A stretch of DNA of 64,000 nt from an uncultured Bacteroidia bacterium (GTDB lineage Bacteria; Bacteroidota; Bacteroidia; Bacteroidales; UBA932). Made by a program: the position numbers and the translations under genes. Where the stretch lies: assembly GCA_902768665.1 (NCBI GenBank), contig CACXMA010000005.1:37979-101978 (forward strand). The letters are read 5' to 3'. Below, one piece after another: positions 7,834 to 16,195 of the stretch (position 1 is the stretch's first letter; every line of letters starts with the position of its first letter). The notes beneath the pieces were generated by a model. It saw nothing but the letters and a program-made list of their open reading frames with translations. It was not told the origin of the DNA and made no database searches.

Positions 7834-9106
7834 ACGTCACATATCGCCCTGGGCATGGGTCCCGACCCTGTATTTCGCGGAGGGACTGCCGTATTTCATC
7901 GTCAACACGATTTCCGTGATCATCCTCAAGGATCTCGGGATGGACAACGGCTCTCTCGCCCTTGTGACCAGTCTCATCGGGCTGCCCTGGCTGATCAAGC
8001 CGCTGTGGAGCCCGCTCGTGGATATCTTCAAGAGCAAGCGCTGGTGGATTGTGACCATGCAGCTGCTGATGACCCTTACCGTCGCCCTGCTGGCCTTTAC
8101 GCTCCCCGATTCTTCTCCCTTTACCTGGACGCTGCTGTTTTTCGTCATCACGGGATTTGCGTCCGCGTCCCATGACATCGCGGCGGACGGCTTCTACATG
8201 ATTGCCCTGGATCCCGGAAAGCAGTCGGTGTTTATCGGCATCCGCAATACCTTCTACCGGATCGCCATGGTTTTCGGGCAGGGAGTGCTCGTCGTCCTGG
8301 CAGGCTGGCTGGAAAGGCACACCGGGAGCGTGTCGCGCGCCTGGTCCCTGACCCTCGCGATTACCTCCCTGATCCTGGCCCTCGTATCCCTCTGGCACCT
8401 GCTTCTTCTCCCGCGCACCGACGATGACCGGGTGGCCGGGAAGAAAGACCTCCGGACCGTCCTGGTTGAGTTCTCAGAGGCTTTCGTGAGTTTTTTTAGG
8501 AAGCCCGGAATCTGGATTCTGATGCTTTTCCTGCTGCTGTACCGTCTTCCCGAGGCGTTCTCTGTCAAGCTGCTCTATCCTTTCTTCAGTGACCCGAGCG
8601 GCGTCGGCGGTCTGGGTCTCGGCAAGGAAGAGTTCGGCATGGTCTACGGCACGGCGGGTGTGATCGCCCTCCTCGCCGGAGGCATTCTCGGCGGCTGGCA
8701 TATCTCGCGGCAGGGACTGAGGAAGTGCCTGCTCCCGATGGCGCTCAGCCTGGCCCTGCCCTGCGCCGTGTATCTCTATCTCGCCCTCGCGCAGCCCTCT
8801 TCGGTCTGGGTTGTCGGCGGCTGTGTCGTGTTCGACCAGTTCGGCTATGGCTATGGCTTCACGGCCTATACCATGTATATGATGTATTTCGCGGACGGTC
8901 CGCTCAAGACCTCCCATTACGCCATCTGCACGGGCTTCATGGCCATGTCCATGCTGCTGCCGGGTGCCGTCGCCGGCTATCTCCAGCAGTGGCTGGGGTA
9001 TTCGGGCTTCTTCGTCCTGGTGATGATCTGCTGCCTGGCCACGGTCGCCGTGACCCTCAGTGTCCGTCCACGGATCCCCGCTTCCTATGGCCGCGCCCTT
9101 AAATAA
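7823..9106 (+). CDS. AmpG-like MFS permease (probable muropeptide/amino-sugar uptake)
   Basis: This 427-residue inner membrane protein has about 12 hydrophobic segments. The N-terminus (YFAEGLPYFIVNTISVIILKD) and the motifs GLPWLIKPLWSPLVD and ASHDIAADGFY are hallmarks of the AmpG branch of the major facilitator superfamily, which imports peptidoglycan fragments into the cytoplasm. It overlaps the preceding gene by 11 bases and is followed 15 bases later by a muramidase of the NamZ family, so muropeptides or MurNAc-containing sugars are the likely cargo. In Bacteroidetes such permeases have been linked to MurNAc salvage; exact substrate is inferred. Confidence 0.85.
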   Translation: MENKRHISPWAWVPTLYFAEGLPYFIVNTISVIILKDLGMDNGSLALVTSLIGLPWLIKPLWSPLVDIFKSKRWWIVTMQLLMTLTVALLAFTLPDSSPFTWTLLFFVITGFASASHDIAADGFYMIALDPGKQSVFIGIRNTFYRIAMVFGQGVLVVLAGWLERHTGSVSRAWSLTLAITSLILALVSLWHLLLLPRTDDDRVAGKKDLRTVLVEFSEAFVSFFRKPGIWILMLFLLLYRLPEAFSVKLLYPFFSDPSGVGGLGLGKEEFGMVYGTAGVIALLAGGILGGWHISRQGLRKCLLPMALSLALPCAVYLYLALAQPSSVWVVGGCVVFDQFGYGYGFTAYTMYMMYFADGPLKTSHYAICTGFMAMSMLLPGAVAGYLQQWLGYSGFFVLVMICCLATVAVTLSVRPRIPASYGRALK

Positions 9107-9121
9107 AACCGATCCGCTACG

Positions 9122-10414
9122 ATGTCCCTTCGATTCATATCCACGCTGACAGCCGTCCTGACGCTGCTTTCCTGCTCTTCCAAGGCTCCGGCCCGGGCGG
9201 TGCAGGAAGAACGCCCTGCGCCCGCTACCGTCAAGCCCGGCATCGAGGTGCTGGCTGAGCGCTGCTTCGAGGGGCTGCAGGGCAAGCGCGTGGGGCTGGT
9301 GACCAACCCGAGCGGCGTGGACCATCTTCTTCGCGCGACCATCGACATCCTCTTCGAGGCCCCCGAGGTCAAGCTGGTAGCCCTTTTCGCCCCGGAGCAC
9401 GGCGTCCGCGGTGATGTCTATGCCGGCGGTAAGGTCGAGGACTACACCGACCCGGCAACCGGCCTGCCGGTCCATTCCCTCTACGGCTCCCAGCGTGAAC
9501 CGACCGACGCCATGCTCCAGGGCATCGACGTCATGGTCTATGATATCCAGGATGTCGGCACCCGCAGCTATACCTTCATCAGTACCCTCGGCCTCGTGAT
9601 GCGCGCCTGTGCCCGGAACGGCATCGAAGTCATGGTCCTCGACCGTCCGAACCCTCTCGGCGGCCGCAAGGTAGAGGGCCCGCTTGTCGAGCCCGGCTTC
9701 TTCTCCTTCGTCAGCCAGTATGCGATCCCGTATGTCTACGGCCTGACGGTAGGGGAGTTGGCGCGGCTGATCAACGAAGAGGGCCTGAACAGGGGGCAGA
9801 AAGGCGATCTTCCGCCCGTAAAATGCCGCCTGAGCGTCGTCCCGATGGAGGGATGGAACCGCGACATGCTCTATACGGATACCGGTCTTCCCTGGATCCT
9901 TCCGTCCCCGAACATTCCGTCGCCGCGCTCTGCCGTCTGCTATCCTTCCGCAGGAATAGCCGGCGAGCTGAGCGGCTATCTCAATATCGGCATCGGCTAT
10001 AACATCCCCTTCGAGACCTTCGCGGCCGAATGGATAGACGCCAAGGCCCTCAAGGCGCGTCTCGACAGCTACGGCCTTCCCGGGGTCGCCTTCCGCACCA
10101 TCCACTACAAACCCTTCTACGGCGCGGCGAAGGACGTCCTTCTCCACGGGGTCCAGTTCTTCTTTACCGACTATGCCGCCGCATCCCTTTCCCTGACCCA
10201 GTTTTACGTCATGCAGGCCATCCAGGAGCTGTTTCCGGACCACAATCCCTTCCTCACTAAGGACCGTCTCCGGATGTTCGATCTGGTGTGTGGCACGGAT
10301 TATGTTAGAAAGGAGTTCGGAAAGCGCCTCGAAGTCGAGGACATTCTCGGACGCTGGACCAGGGATGTGGACGGATTTAAGACGCTTTCTCAAAAATACT
10401 ATTTATACGATTAA
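9122..10414 (+). CDS. namZ: NamZ-type exo-beta-N-acetylmuramidase (DUF1343), lipoprotein
   Basis: This 430-residue protein has a lipoprotein signal (hydrophobic stretch then LLSC, acceptor Cys18), so it is anchored to an envelope membrane. The DUF1343 core shows VGLVTNPSGVD, LFAPEHGVRGD, YDIQDVGTRSYTF and DRPNPLGG, typical of the family. Characterised members (Bacillus YbbC/NamZ, Tannerella NamZ) release MurNAc from the non-reducing end of glycan chains. Here it would process wall fragments outside the cytoplasm, with the upstream AmpG-like permease importing products. It probably belongs to the operon starting at 5548. Confidence 0.88.
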   Translation: MSLRFISTLTAVLTLLSCSSKAPARAVQEERPAPATVKPGIEVLAERCFEGLQGKRVGLVTNPSGVDHLLRATIDILFEAPEVKLVALFAPEHGVRGDVYAGGKVEDYTDPATGLPVHSLYGSQREPTDAMLQGIDVMVYDIQDVGTRSYTFISTLGLVMRACARNGIEVMVLDRPNPLGGRKVEGPLVEPGFFSFVSQYAIPYVYGLTVGELARLINEEGLNRGQKGDLPPVKCRLSVVPMEGWNRDMLYTDTGLPWILPSPNIPSPRSAVCYPSAGIAGELSGYLNIGIGYNIPFETFAAEWIDAKALKARLDSYGLPGVAFRTIHYKPFYGAAKDVLLHGVQFFFTDYAAASLSLTQFYVMQAIQELFPDHNPFLTKDRLRMFDLVCGTDYVRKEFGKRLEVEDILGRWTRDVDGFKTLSQKYYLYD

Positions 10415-10432
10415 CTTAAAAATGCTTCTATC

Positions 10433-12106
10433 ATGAGACGGATTCTTCAACTCTCGGCGGCCGGCGCAGTAGCCCTGATGCTCCTGCTCAGTGTCGATGC
10501 AATGGCACAGAGCCGCAATTCAGGAAGCAGTCGCCGCTCGACGACAACTTCTTCCTCATCATCAACCCGTTCCTCCGGAAGCACCTCCACGAGCAGTGCA
10601 ACCCGGAGCAGCAGTAGCAGCAACAAGCAGTCGGGCAGCACTTCATCGTCCTCGACCCGCAGCAGCCAGAACGGCGGTACCAGCGCATCCAGCTCCACCC
10701 GCAGCAGTGGCAGCAGCTCCCGCAGCAGTGGCAGCAGCTCCCGAAGCAGCGGCAGCAGCTCTTCCAGCAGCTCCAGCAGCGTACGGAGCGGCAGCTCCTC
10801 CAGCCAGAGCGGCAGCACCTCCCGTAGCAGCGGCAGCAGCTCTTCCAGCAGCTCCAGCAGTGTAAGGAGTGGCAGCTCCTCCAGCCAGAGTGGAAGCACC
10901 AGCGCGACCCGCAGCAGCCAGAGCGGCAGTACCCAGAGCGGCAGCACCCGCAATAGCGGTACCTCCAGCAGCTCTTCCAGCAGCGTTCGCAGCGGAAGCT
11001 CGAGCAGCCAGAGCGGCAGCAGCAGCTCCACCCGGAGCAGCAGCACCAGCACCCGCAGCGGCTCTTCCAGCTCCAGCGCGGTCCGGTCCGGCAGTTCTTC
11101 CAGCAGCGCGGCCCAGAGCGGCAGCAGCTCCACTGTTTCCCGCAGCTCTTCGGCAGACCGCAACAAAGCAGGTGTTTCCGTGGTTTCTTCCGGTGACGGC
11201 ACCGTCCGTTCGAACAGCAACGTGACCAAAGCCGGCCTTGGATCCTCCAACGGCAAGGATATCGAGCCTGCCGACGGCGGATACAAGAAGGACCAGTACG
11301 GCAACTATCGCGACCAGTACGGCAACTACCGCTACGGTGACGGCTGGGGATACAGGATGGACGATCGCGGACGTGACCTTTACAGGATCCATCCGAGAGA
11401 GCGTGACTTCATGCCTTACCACCGTCCGGGCAGCTTCTACGCCGCCGCGCCGCACTACTTCGGCTACCGCGTGAGCTATCTGCCTTCCTCCAGATATGTA
11501 ACCGTCTACACCCGCTTCGGTGTGACCTACTATATCTACAACGGCGTTTACTACAGGCCTTGGCATGACTGCTACGTCGTCTGCCGTCCTCCGTTCGGCA
11601 TCGTGCTCGACCGGGCCGTCAGCTACTACGACTTCAGGCCGATCCGCTTCTCCTACTACACCAACTATTACAGGACCTATGATGCCATCTATGACAACAT
11701 TTCCTATATAGCGGAACAGAACCGGATCATCGCCCAGAACAACGCCACCATCGCTGCACAGAACGCGGCTATCGCCCTGAACAGCGCCCGCGCCCTGGAT
11801 GCATACACCCTGGCGAACCGCCTCGGTCTCGTACAGAGCTATGCATACTCGGACCGCAACTACTACTATCAGGACGGCGTGTTCTACATCATCAACGGCA
11901 ACGGCCGCTATGAGGTCATCATCCCTCCGGCAGGCGCCCTGGTGAGCTCCCTCCCGGATGACTACGAGACCATCACCATCGGTGACCTCGAAGTCTACAG
12001 AGTGGATGATACCGTTTACCGCCTCGTCCTCGTGGAAGGACAGCCTTGCCTCGAGGTCCTCGGACAGATGTACGGCAGCCTGGCCAGCCGGTACAGTATT
12101 TACTAA
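10433..12106 (+). CDS. Secreted serine-rich repeat protein with DUF6515-like C-terminus
   Basis: The protein has 557 residues. A signal peptide covers residues 1-26 (cut after AMAQ). Residues ~27-245 are almost entirely Ser with Arg, Gly, Thr and Gln, built from imperfect repeats; at DNA level the stretch at 10748-10779 recurs at 10829-10860, an 81-base (27-residue) period. A short linker with a doubled DQYGNYR leads to a Tyr-rich C-terminal half ending in YYYQDGVFYIING and VIIPPAGALVSSLP, which recalls the Bacteroidetes DUF6515 family. It lies 18 bases after namZ, so it may be the operon's last gene, and it meets murI tail to tail with a 4-base overlap. Function unknown; a surface or matrix role is a guess. 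Confidence 0.65.
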   Translation: MRRILQLSAAGAVALMLLLSVDAMAQSRNSGSSRRSTTTSSSSSTRSSGSTSTSSATRSSSSSNKQSGSTSSSSTRSSQNGGTSASSSTRSSGSSSRSSGSSSRSSGSSSSSSSSSVRSGSSSSQSGSTSRSSGSSSSSSSSSVRSGSSSSQSGSTSATRSSQSGSTQSGSTRNSGTSSSSSSSVRSGSSSSQSGSSSSTRSSSTSTRSGSSSSSAVRSGSSSSSAAQSGSSSTVSRSSSADRNKAGVSVVSSGDGTVRSNSNVTKAGLGSSNGKDIEPADGGYKKDQYGNYRDQYGNYRYGDGWGYRMDDRGRDLYRIHPRERDFMPYHRPGSFYAAAPHYFGYRVSYLPSSRYVTVYTRFGVTYYIYNGVYYRPWHDCYVVCRPPFGIVLDRAVSYYDFRPIRFSYYTNYYRTYDAIYDNISYIAEQNRIIAQNNATIAAQNAAIALNSARALDAYTLANRLGLVQSYAYSDRNYYYQDGVFYIINGNGRYEVIIPPAGALVSSLPDDYETITIGDLEVYRVDDTVYRLVLVEGQPCLEVLGQMYGSLASRYSIY

Positions 12107-12879
12107 TGAATCAATAACGTCTGGAAGAGACGTTCCAGATTGGCGGATGCGCCGGAGGACAGCAACTTGACCTTCGGCGCTTCTTTTGTGCCGGCGGGCT
12201 CGGGAAGAGGGGCCGGCAGCAGGCCGCGCTGCTGCATCACGTTGACGGTCTGGCGGGCGACGGCGGGGGCCGGGTCGATGACCGTGACGTCGTCGCCGGC
12301 GATGCGCTGGATGACGGGCGCGAGGAAAGGATAGTGCGTGCAGCCGAGGACGATCGTGTCGGCGCATTCGGCGAGAAGGGGAGTGACGCTCTCACGGACA
12401 ATCTCCTCGGCCTTCGGTGAATCGAGGTCACAGGCCTCGACGAGCTCGACGAAGCCCTGGCCGACATGCTCGACGATCTTGACGTCGTCCTCGTATTTTC
12501 CTTTGGTATTCAGGTACTTCGAACCCTTGAGGGTGCCGGCGGTGGCGAGGACGCCGATGACGCCGGTGCGGGTGCCGATAGCGGCGGGCTTGACAGCCGG
12601 TTCCATGCCGATGAAGGGGATGTCGGGATAGCTCTCGCGTAGGTCGGCGATCGCCGCGGCCGTGGCTGTGTTGCAGGCGACGACGATGATCCCGGCGCCC
12701 TCGGCGAGCAGGCGGTCCGTGATGACATGGGCACGGGAGCGGATCTCGGCGGCTGTCTTCTCGCCGTAGGGGCAGAAGGCGTTGTCAGCAAAGTATACAT
12801 ACTGCTCGTCCGGCAGGAGCCGGATGATTTCCTTCAGGACCGACAGCCCGCCGCTGCCGCTGTCAAAAACGCCGATCAT
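12103..12879 (-). CDS. murI: Glutamate racemase
   Basis: This 258-residue enzyme makes D-glutamate for peptidoglycan. The N-terminus MIGVFDSGSGGLSVL is diagnostic, and both catalytic cysteines are present in VVACNTATA and VLGCTHYPFL. Length is normal for the family. It starts 4 bases after prfB, making it the last gene of a glnA-prfB-murI unit on the minus strand. Glutamine synthetase in the same unit ties it loosely to glutamate metabolism. Confidence 0.97.
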   Translation of the reverse strand: MIGVFDSGSGGLSVLKEIIRLLPDEQYVYFADNAFCPYGEKTAAEIRSRAHVITDRLLAEGAGIIVVACNTATAAAIADLRESYPDIPFIGMEPAVKPAAIGTRTGVIGVLATAGTLKGSKYLNTKGKYEDDVKIVEHVGQGFVELVEACDLDSPKAEEIVRESVTPLLAECADTIVLGCTHYPFLAPVIQRIAGDDVTVIDPAPAVARQTVNVMQQRGLLPAPLPEPAGTKEAPKVKLLSSGASANLERLFQTLLIH

Positions 12880-12883
12880 CCGT

Positions 12884-14026
12884 CTAAATGTCTTCGTCGT
12901 CGGTGACGGCCGCTCCTTTCCCCATCAGGAAGGTTTTCATGAACTCATTGATATCGCCGTCGAGGACGCCCTGCGTGTCGGCGGTGCTGTAGCCTGTGCG
13001 GAGGTCCTTGACCAGCTTATAGGGGTGCAGGACGTAGTTGCGGATCTGGGAGCCCCACTCGATCCGCTTTTTCTGGCCCTCGAGCTCGGCCTGCTTCTCC
13101 TGGCGTTTCTTCAGCTCGATGTCGTAGAGGCGGGATTTGAGGATGCGTAGGGCATTCTGGCGGTTGTCCTGCTGGGAGCGGGTTTCCGTATTCTCGACCA
13201 TGATGCCGGAGGGGATGTGGCGCACACGGACGCCGGTCTCGACCTTATTGACGTTCTGGCCGCCGTGGCCGCCGGAGCGGAAGGTGTCCCACTCGAGGTC
13301 GCCGGGGTTGATCTCGATATTGATGCTGTCGTCGACGAGCGGATAGACAAAGACCGACGAGAAGGTCGTCTGGCGCTTTCCCTGGGCGTTGAACGGGGAG
13401 ATGCGCACGAGTCTATGGACGCCGTTCTCGGCCTTGAGGTAGCCGTAGGCGTAGTCGCCCTCCACCTCGATGGTGCAGGACTTGATGCCGGCCTCTTCCC
13501 CTTCCAGAAGGGCCGTAACATTCGTCTTGAATCCGTTTCGTTCCGCCCAGCGGAGATACATGCGCATCAGCATAGCCGACCAGTCATTGGCCTCCGTTCC
13601 GCCGGCGCCCGAGTTGATGGTCAGCACGGCACCGAGGTTGTCGCCCTCGTTTCCGAGCATATTCTTCAGCTCAAGGGCCTCCACGGCGCTCTCCGCCGCA
13701 TGGAAGGACGCTTCCAGCTCCCGGGTCTCGTCCGTTTCGACGGCTTCGGCGTCGTCAGTCCCGGAAATGCTTTCCTTGGCGAACTCGTAGAGCACGTCGA
13801 GGTCGTCGGCGAGGGAGGCGGCCTTGTCGTAGTCGCTGACCCAGGCCTTGAGGCCGGAGAGTTTTTTGAGGAAGGCTTCGGCTGCCTTGGGGTCGCCCCA
13901 GAAATCCGGCGCGAGGGTCTGCTCCTGACGGGCGGCCACATCGCGCCGTTTTCCGGCGATGTCCAGGCATTTCTCGAGGACCGAAAGCCGTCCCCGGAGG
14001 TCTTTGATCTGTTCGGCTGTAATCAT
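12884..14026 (-). CDS. prfB: Peptide chain release factor 2, without frameshift site
   Basis: The protein has 380 residues. The stop-codon reading tripeptide SPF is at 210-212 and the peptidyl-transferase motif GGQ at 255-257, so it terminates at UGA and UAA. Many bacteria make RF2 through a +1 frameshift at an early in-frame UGA; here the equivalent stretch (codons for EKCLD, residues 18-22) reads straight through with no UGA, so that autoregulation is absent. The ATG overlaps the glnA TAA by one base (TAATG), indicating translational coupling. Confidence 0.95.
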   Translation of the reverse strand: MITAEQIKDLRGRLSVLEKCLDIAGKRRDVAARQEQTLAPDFWGDPKAAEAFLKKLSGLKAWVSDYDKAASLADDLDVLYEFAKESISGTDDAEAVETDETRELEASFHAAESAVEALELKNMLGNEGDNLGAVLTINSGAGGTEANDWSAMLMRMYLRWAERNGFKTNVTALLEGEEAGIKSCTIEVEGDYAYGYLKAENGVHRLVRISPFNAQGKRQTTFSSVFVYPLVDDSINIEINPGDLEWDTFRSGGHGGQNVNKVETGVRVRHIPSGIMVENTETRSQQDNRQNALRILKSRLYDIELKKRQEKQAELEGQKKRIEWGSQIRNYVLHPYKLVKDLRTGYSTADTQGVLDGDINEFMKTFLMGKGAAVTDDEDI

Positions 14027-15540
14027 TATCCGCAGTAGAAGTATTCGTCAACAAGGCGGCGCATCAGGTCGGGATCCTTGCGGGCGGCCTCGTGGAGGTC
14101 GCTGTCTCCGTATTTGCGGAGTCCCTTGAGGATACCGTCGATCATGCGCGGCTGGAAGACACCGGCAGCCTCGTAAATCGCGCGCTGCTTTTCGAGGCAG
14201 TCGGCGGACTCGGCGCAGCAGGCCGGGAGGCAGTCGAGCGTCGCGAGTTTCGCGGCGGACTCGGCGCGGTGGATATCCATGTTGACATATTTGTCGGCGG
14301 CCAGCTTCAGCGCCTCATCCTCAGGCATATTGAGGCCATATCGGGCGGCGACGCAAAGGCCGGCCATGAGCTGATAGATGTCGGCGGAGCAGTCCGGAGA
14401 GCGCATCTCGAAGGTCTGCTTGCCGCGGGTGTCGTGTTCGGTGGAGGCCATCTGCGGGTTCGCCGCATGGCACATGTCGGTACCGCTGGACCAGCCGAGC
14501 GGAACGCGGACGAGGGCGCTGCGGTTGCAGTCTCCCCAGCAGACGTTCGTCGGGGCTTCCTGGTGCGGTACGAGACGGAAGTAGGAGGTAGGATTCTTGT
14601 TGCCGAAAGCGGTGATGGACGGAGCGAGGACCATCATGCCGGCGATGGCGCGGCGGGCGATGTCGCTGAGTTTGTTGTCCGTGCCGAGGGTGACATTCGT
14701 GCCGTCCTTCATCAGACGCATGTGGATGTGCATGCCGCTGCCGGCCTTGCCCACGGTGATCTTCGGGGCGAAGGAGACGTCGAGACCCCACTGCCAGGCG
14801 AGGTTGCGGATGACCCATTTGGCCAGCAGGAGCTGGTCCGCGGCGGTATCGACCGGGTTGGGCAGGAACTCGATCTCGTTCTGCTCGTAGATCTTGCCGT
14901 CGAGGGTGAAGTTGCCGACCTCGGAGTGGCCGTACTTGATCTGACCGCCCGTCTTGGCGACATGGTCCATGCAGGCGCGGCGGAAGTCGTTCAGCTTGGC
15001 GAACGGCTCGCTCTCGTGGTAGCCGCGCTGGTCCGTGGCCGGGAAGAGCGGGTCGGCGTCGGTGATGACGTAATACTCGAGCTCGCCCATTGCCTCGAAG
15101 GTCATGCCGGTCTCCTTATAGAAAGCGTCCTCGGCGCGCATCAGCGTGGCATAGGGAGCGCAGTCGAAGGGCTCGCCGCTCTTGGTGAAGAAGCTGCAGA
15201 GGAAGCACAGGGTCGGAATCTCGGTGAAAGGATCCACGAAGGCCGTGCGGTAGCGCGGGATGACATAAAGGTCGCTGTTGCCGGCCTCGATGAAGGACGG
15301 GAAGAGGCTGGAGCCGTCCACGCGCTCGCCCTCGGTGAGGATGGTCTCGGCATAGGCGAGGGAGTTGACGGTGAAGTTCAGCGTCTTGACGCGGCCGTCC
15401 TCGGCAGGGTACATGAAGTCGATCATGCGGATGCCGTTGTTGATGATGAAGTCCAGCAGGTCCTCGCGGGTAAAGTTCTTCGGATCTTTCTCCAGATAAG
15501 CCACGACTTGGTTCGGGCTCAGTTCCAATTCTTTTTTCAT
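14026..15540 (-). CDS. glnA: Glutamine synthetase
   Basis: This 504-residue enzyme forms glutamine from glutamate, ammonia and ATP. A beta-grasp N-terminal domain (through RVDGSSLFPSF) is followed by the catalytic barrel with GELEYYVI, GSGMHIHM and NPTSYFRLVPHQEAP, which holds the metal and substrate ligands of the GS family. It is longer than the E. coli enzyme (469) but similar to Bacteroidales GlnA proteins. It heads an operon with prfB and murI. The start is the ATG at 15540, in an A/T-rich leader 14 bases downstream of the L,D-transpeptidase stop. Confidence 0.93.
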   Translation of the reverse strand: MKKELELSPNQVVAYLEKDPKNFTREDLLDFIINNGIRMIDFMYPAEDGRVKTLNFTVNSLAYAETILTEGERVDGSSLFPSFIEAGNSDLYVIPRYRTAFVDPFTEIPTLCFLCSFFTKSGEPFDCAPYATLMRAEDAFYKETGMTFEAMGELEYYVITDADPLFPATDQRGYHESEPFAKLNDFRRACMDHVAKTGGQIKYGHSEVGNFTLDGKIYEQNEIEFLPNPVDTAADQLLLAKWVIRNLAWQWGLDVSFAPKITVGKAGSGMHIHMRLMKDGTNVTLGTDNKLSDIARRAIAGMMVLAPSITAFGNKNPTSYFRLVPHQEAPTNVCWGDCNRSALVRVPLGWSSGTDMCHAANPQMASTEHDTRGKQTFEMRSPDCSADIYQLMAGLCVAARYGLNMPEDEALKLAADKYVNMDIHRAESAAKLATLDCLPACCAESADCLEKQRAIYEAAGVFQPRMIDGILKGLRKYGDSDLHEAARKDPDLMRRLVDEYFYCG

Positions 15541-15554
15541 GTGATTATGTGTAG

Positions 15555-16094
15555 TTAGTTCTTTTGGTTTGCAAGCCAGTCCGCCCAGATGTCCGCCAGG
15601 CCGGGGACGACCTTGACCTTCATGCCGGCATGGGCATAGGGCAGGACGACCATCAGGTCCTCGTTGTGGAGGCGGATGCAGCCCTTGCTGTCGCGGGAGC
15701 CGATGCGGTCGTCGCGCTCCGGGCAGGTGCCGTGGACACCGATATACTTGAATCCGGGCGTATCGAAATAAATGAAGTAGGGACCATAGGCCTCGACGGG
15801 GCCGAGTCCGTCGTGGTAGTCATACTTGACGCCCTTGACGTTCTTGATGTTCGTGACGGGGAAAACGCCCTCCGGGGTCTTGCAGTCGCCGCTTTTGGTC
15901 TTCTGGCCGAAGTTCTCGCCGATGGCGACGGGAAAGGTGTGAACGGCCTTTCCTTCGGCATCGAGGACGCTGAGGCTGAAGGTGCCTTTGCAGATCAGGA
16001 AGCTGTATCCCTCATAGGGGCTTTTCGCCTTCTGGGCGAGCGCCGCTCCGGCGAAAGAGAGCAGAAGGGCGAGTATGACGGTCCATCTTTTCAT
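15555..16094 (-). CDS. Secreted L,D-transpeptidase (YkuD family)
   Basis: The protein has 179 residues from the ATG at 16094. This start gives a clean signal peptide (1-20, cut near ALA-Q) and lies just after the promoter; a longer in-frame version starting at 16148 would begin upstream of that promoter. The YkuD catalytic site is intact: H121-G-T and S133-RDSK-G138-C139-I-R141. Such enzymes crosslink peptidoglycan via meso-DAP residues or attach proteins to it, in the periplasm. It sits just upstream of glnA-prfB-murI and may be co-transcribed with them. Confidence 0.9.
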   Translation of the reverse strand: MKRWTVILALLLSFAGAALAQKAKSPYEGYSFLICKGTFSLSVLDAEGKAVHTFPVAIGENFGQKTKSGDCKTPEGVFPVTNIKNVKGVKYDYHDGLGPVEAYGPYFIYFDTPGFKYIGVHGTCPERDDRIGSRDSKGCIRLHNEDLMVVLPYAHAGMKVKVVPGLADIWADWLANQKN

Positions 16095-16102
16095 AGTAAC
16101 CT

Positions 16103-16136
16103 CAAAGATACGATTTTTCTGCGGACTATCAACAAA
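16103..16136 (-). promoter_or_regulatory. Promoter of L,D-transpeptidase
   Basis: On the minus strand TTTG (16136-16133) and TATCTTTG (16110-16103) are 22 bases apart. The -7 box ends 8 bases before the ATG at 16094, implying a leader of only a few bases. Confidence 0.65.
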
Positions 16137-16173
16137 GTTCGGGAGCAAAAAGAGGGTCTTTCTACTCCCGAAC
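16137..16173 (-). terminator. Inverted repeat between GH18 gene and L,D-transpeptidase promoter
   Basis: GTTCGGGAG (16137-16145) pairs perfectly with CTCCCGAAC (16165-16173) across a 19-base loop. It lies about 20 bases beyond the stop of the minus-strand GH18/phosphatase gene, so it may end that transcript, although no long U-run follows. It also abuts the -33 box of the next promoter, so an operator role is possible. Confidence 0.45.
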
Positions 16174-16195
16174 AGGGATGGCTGTCGAAAACGGC

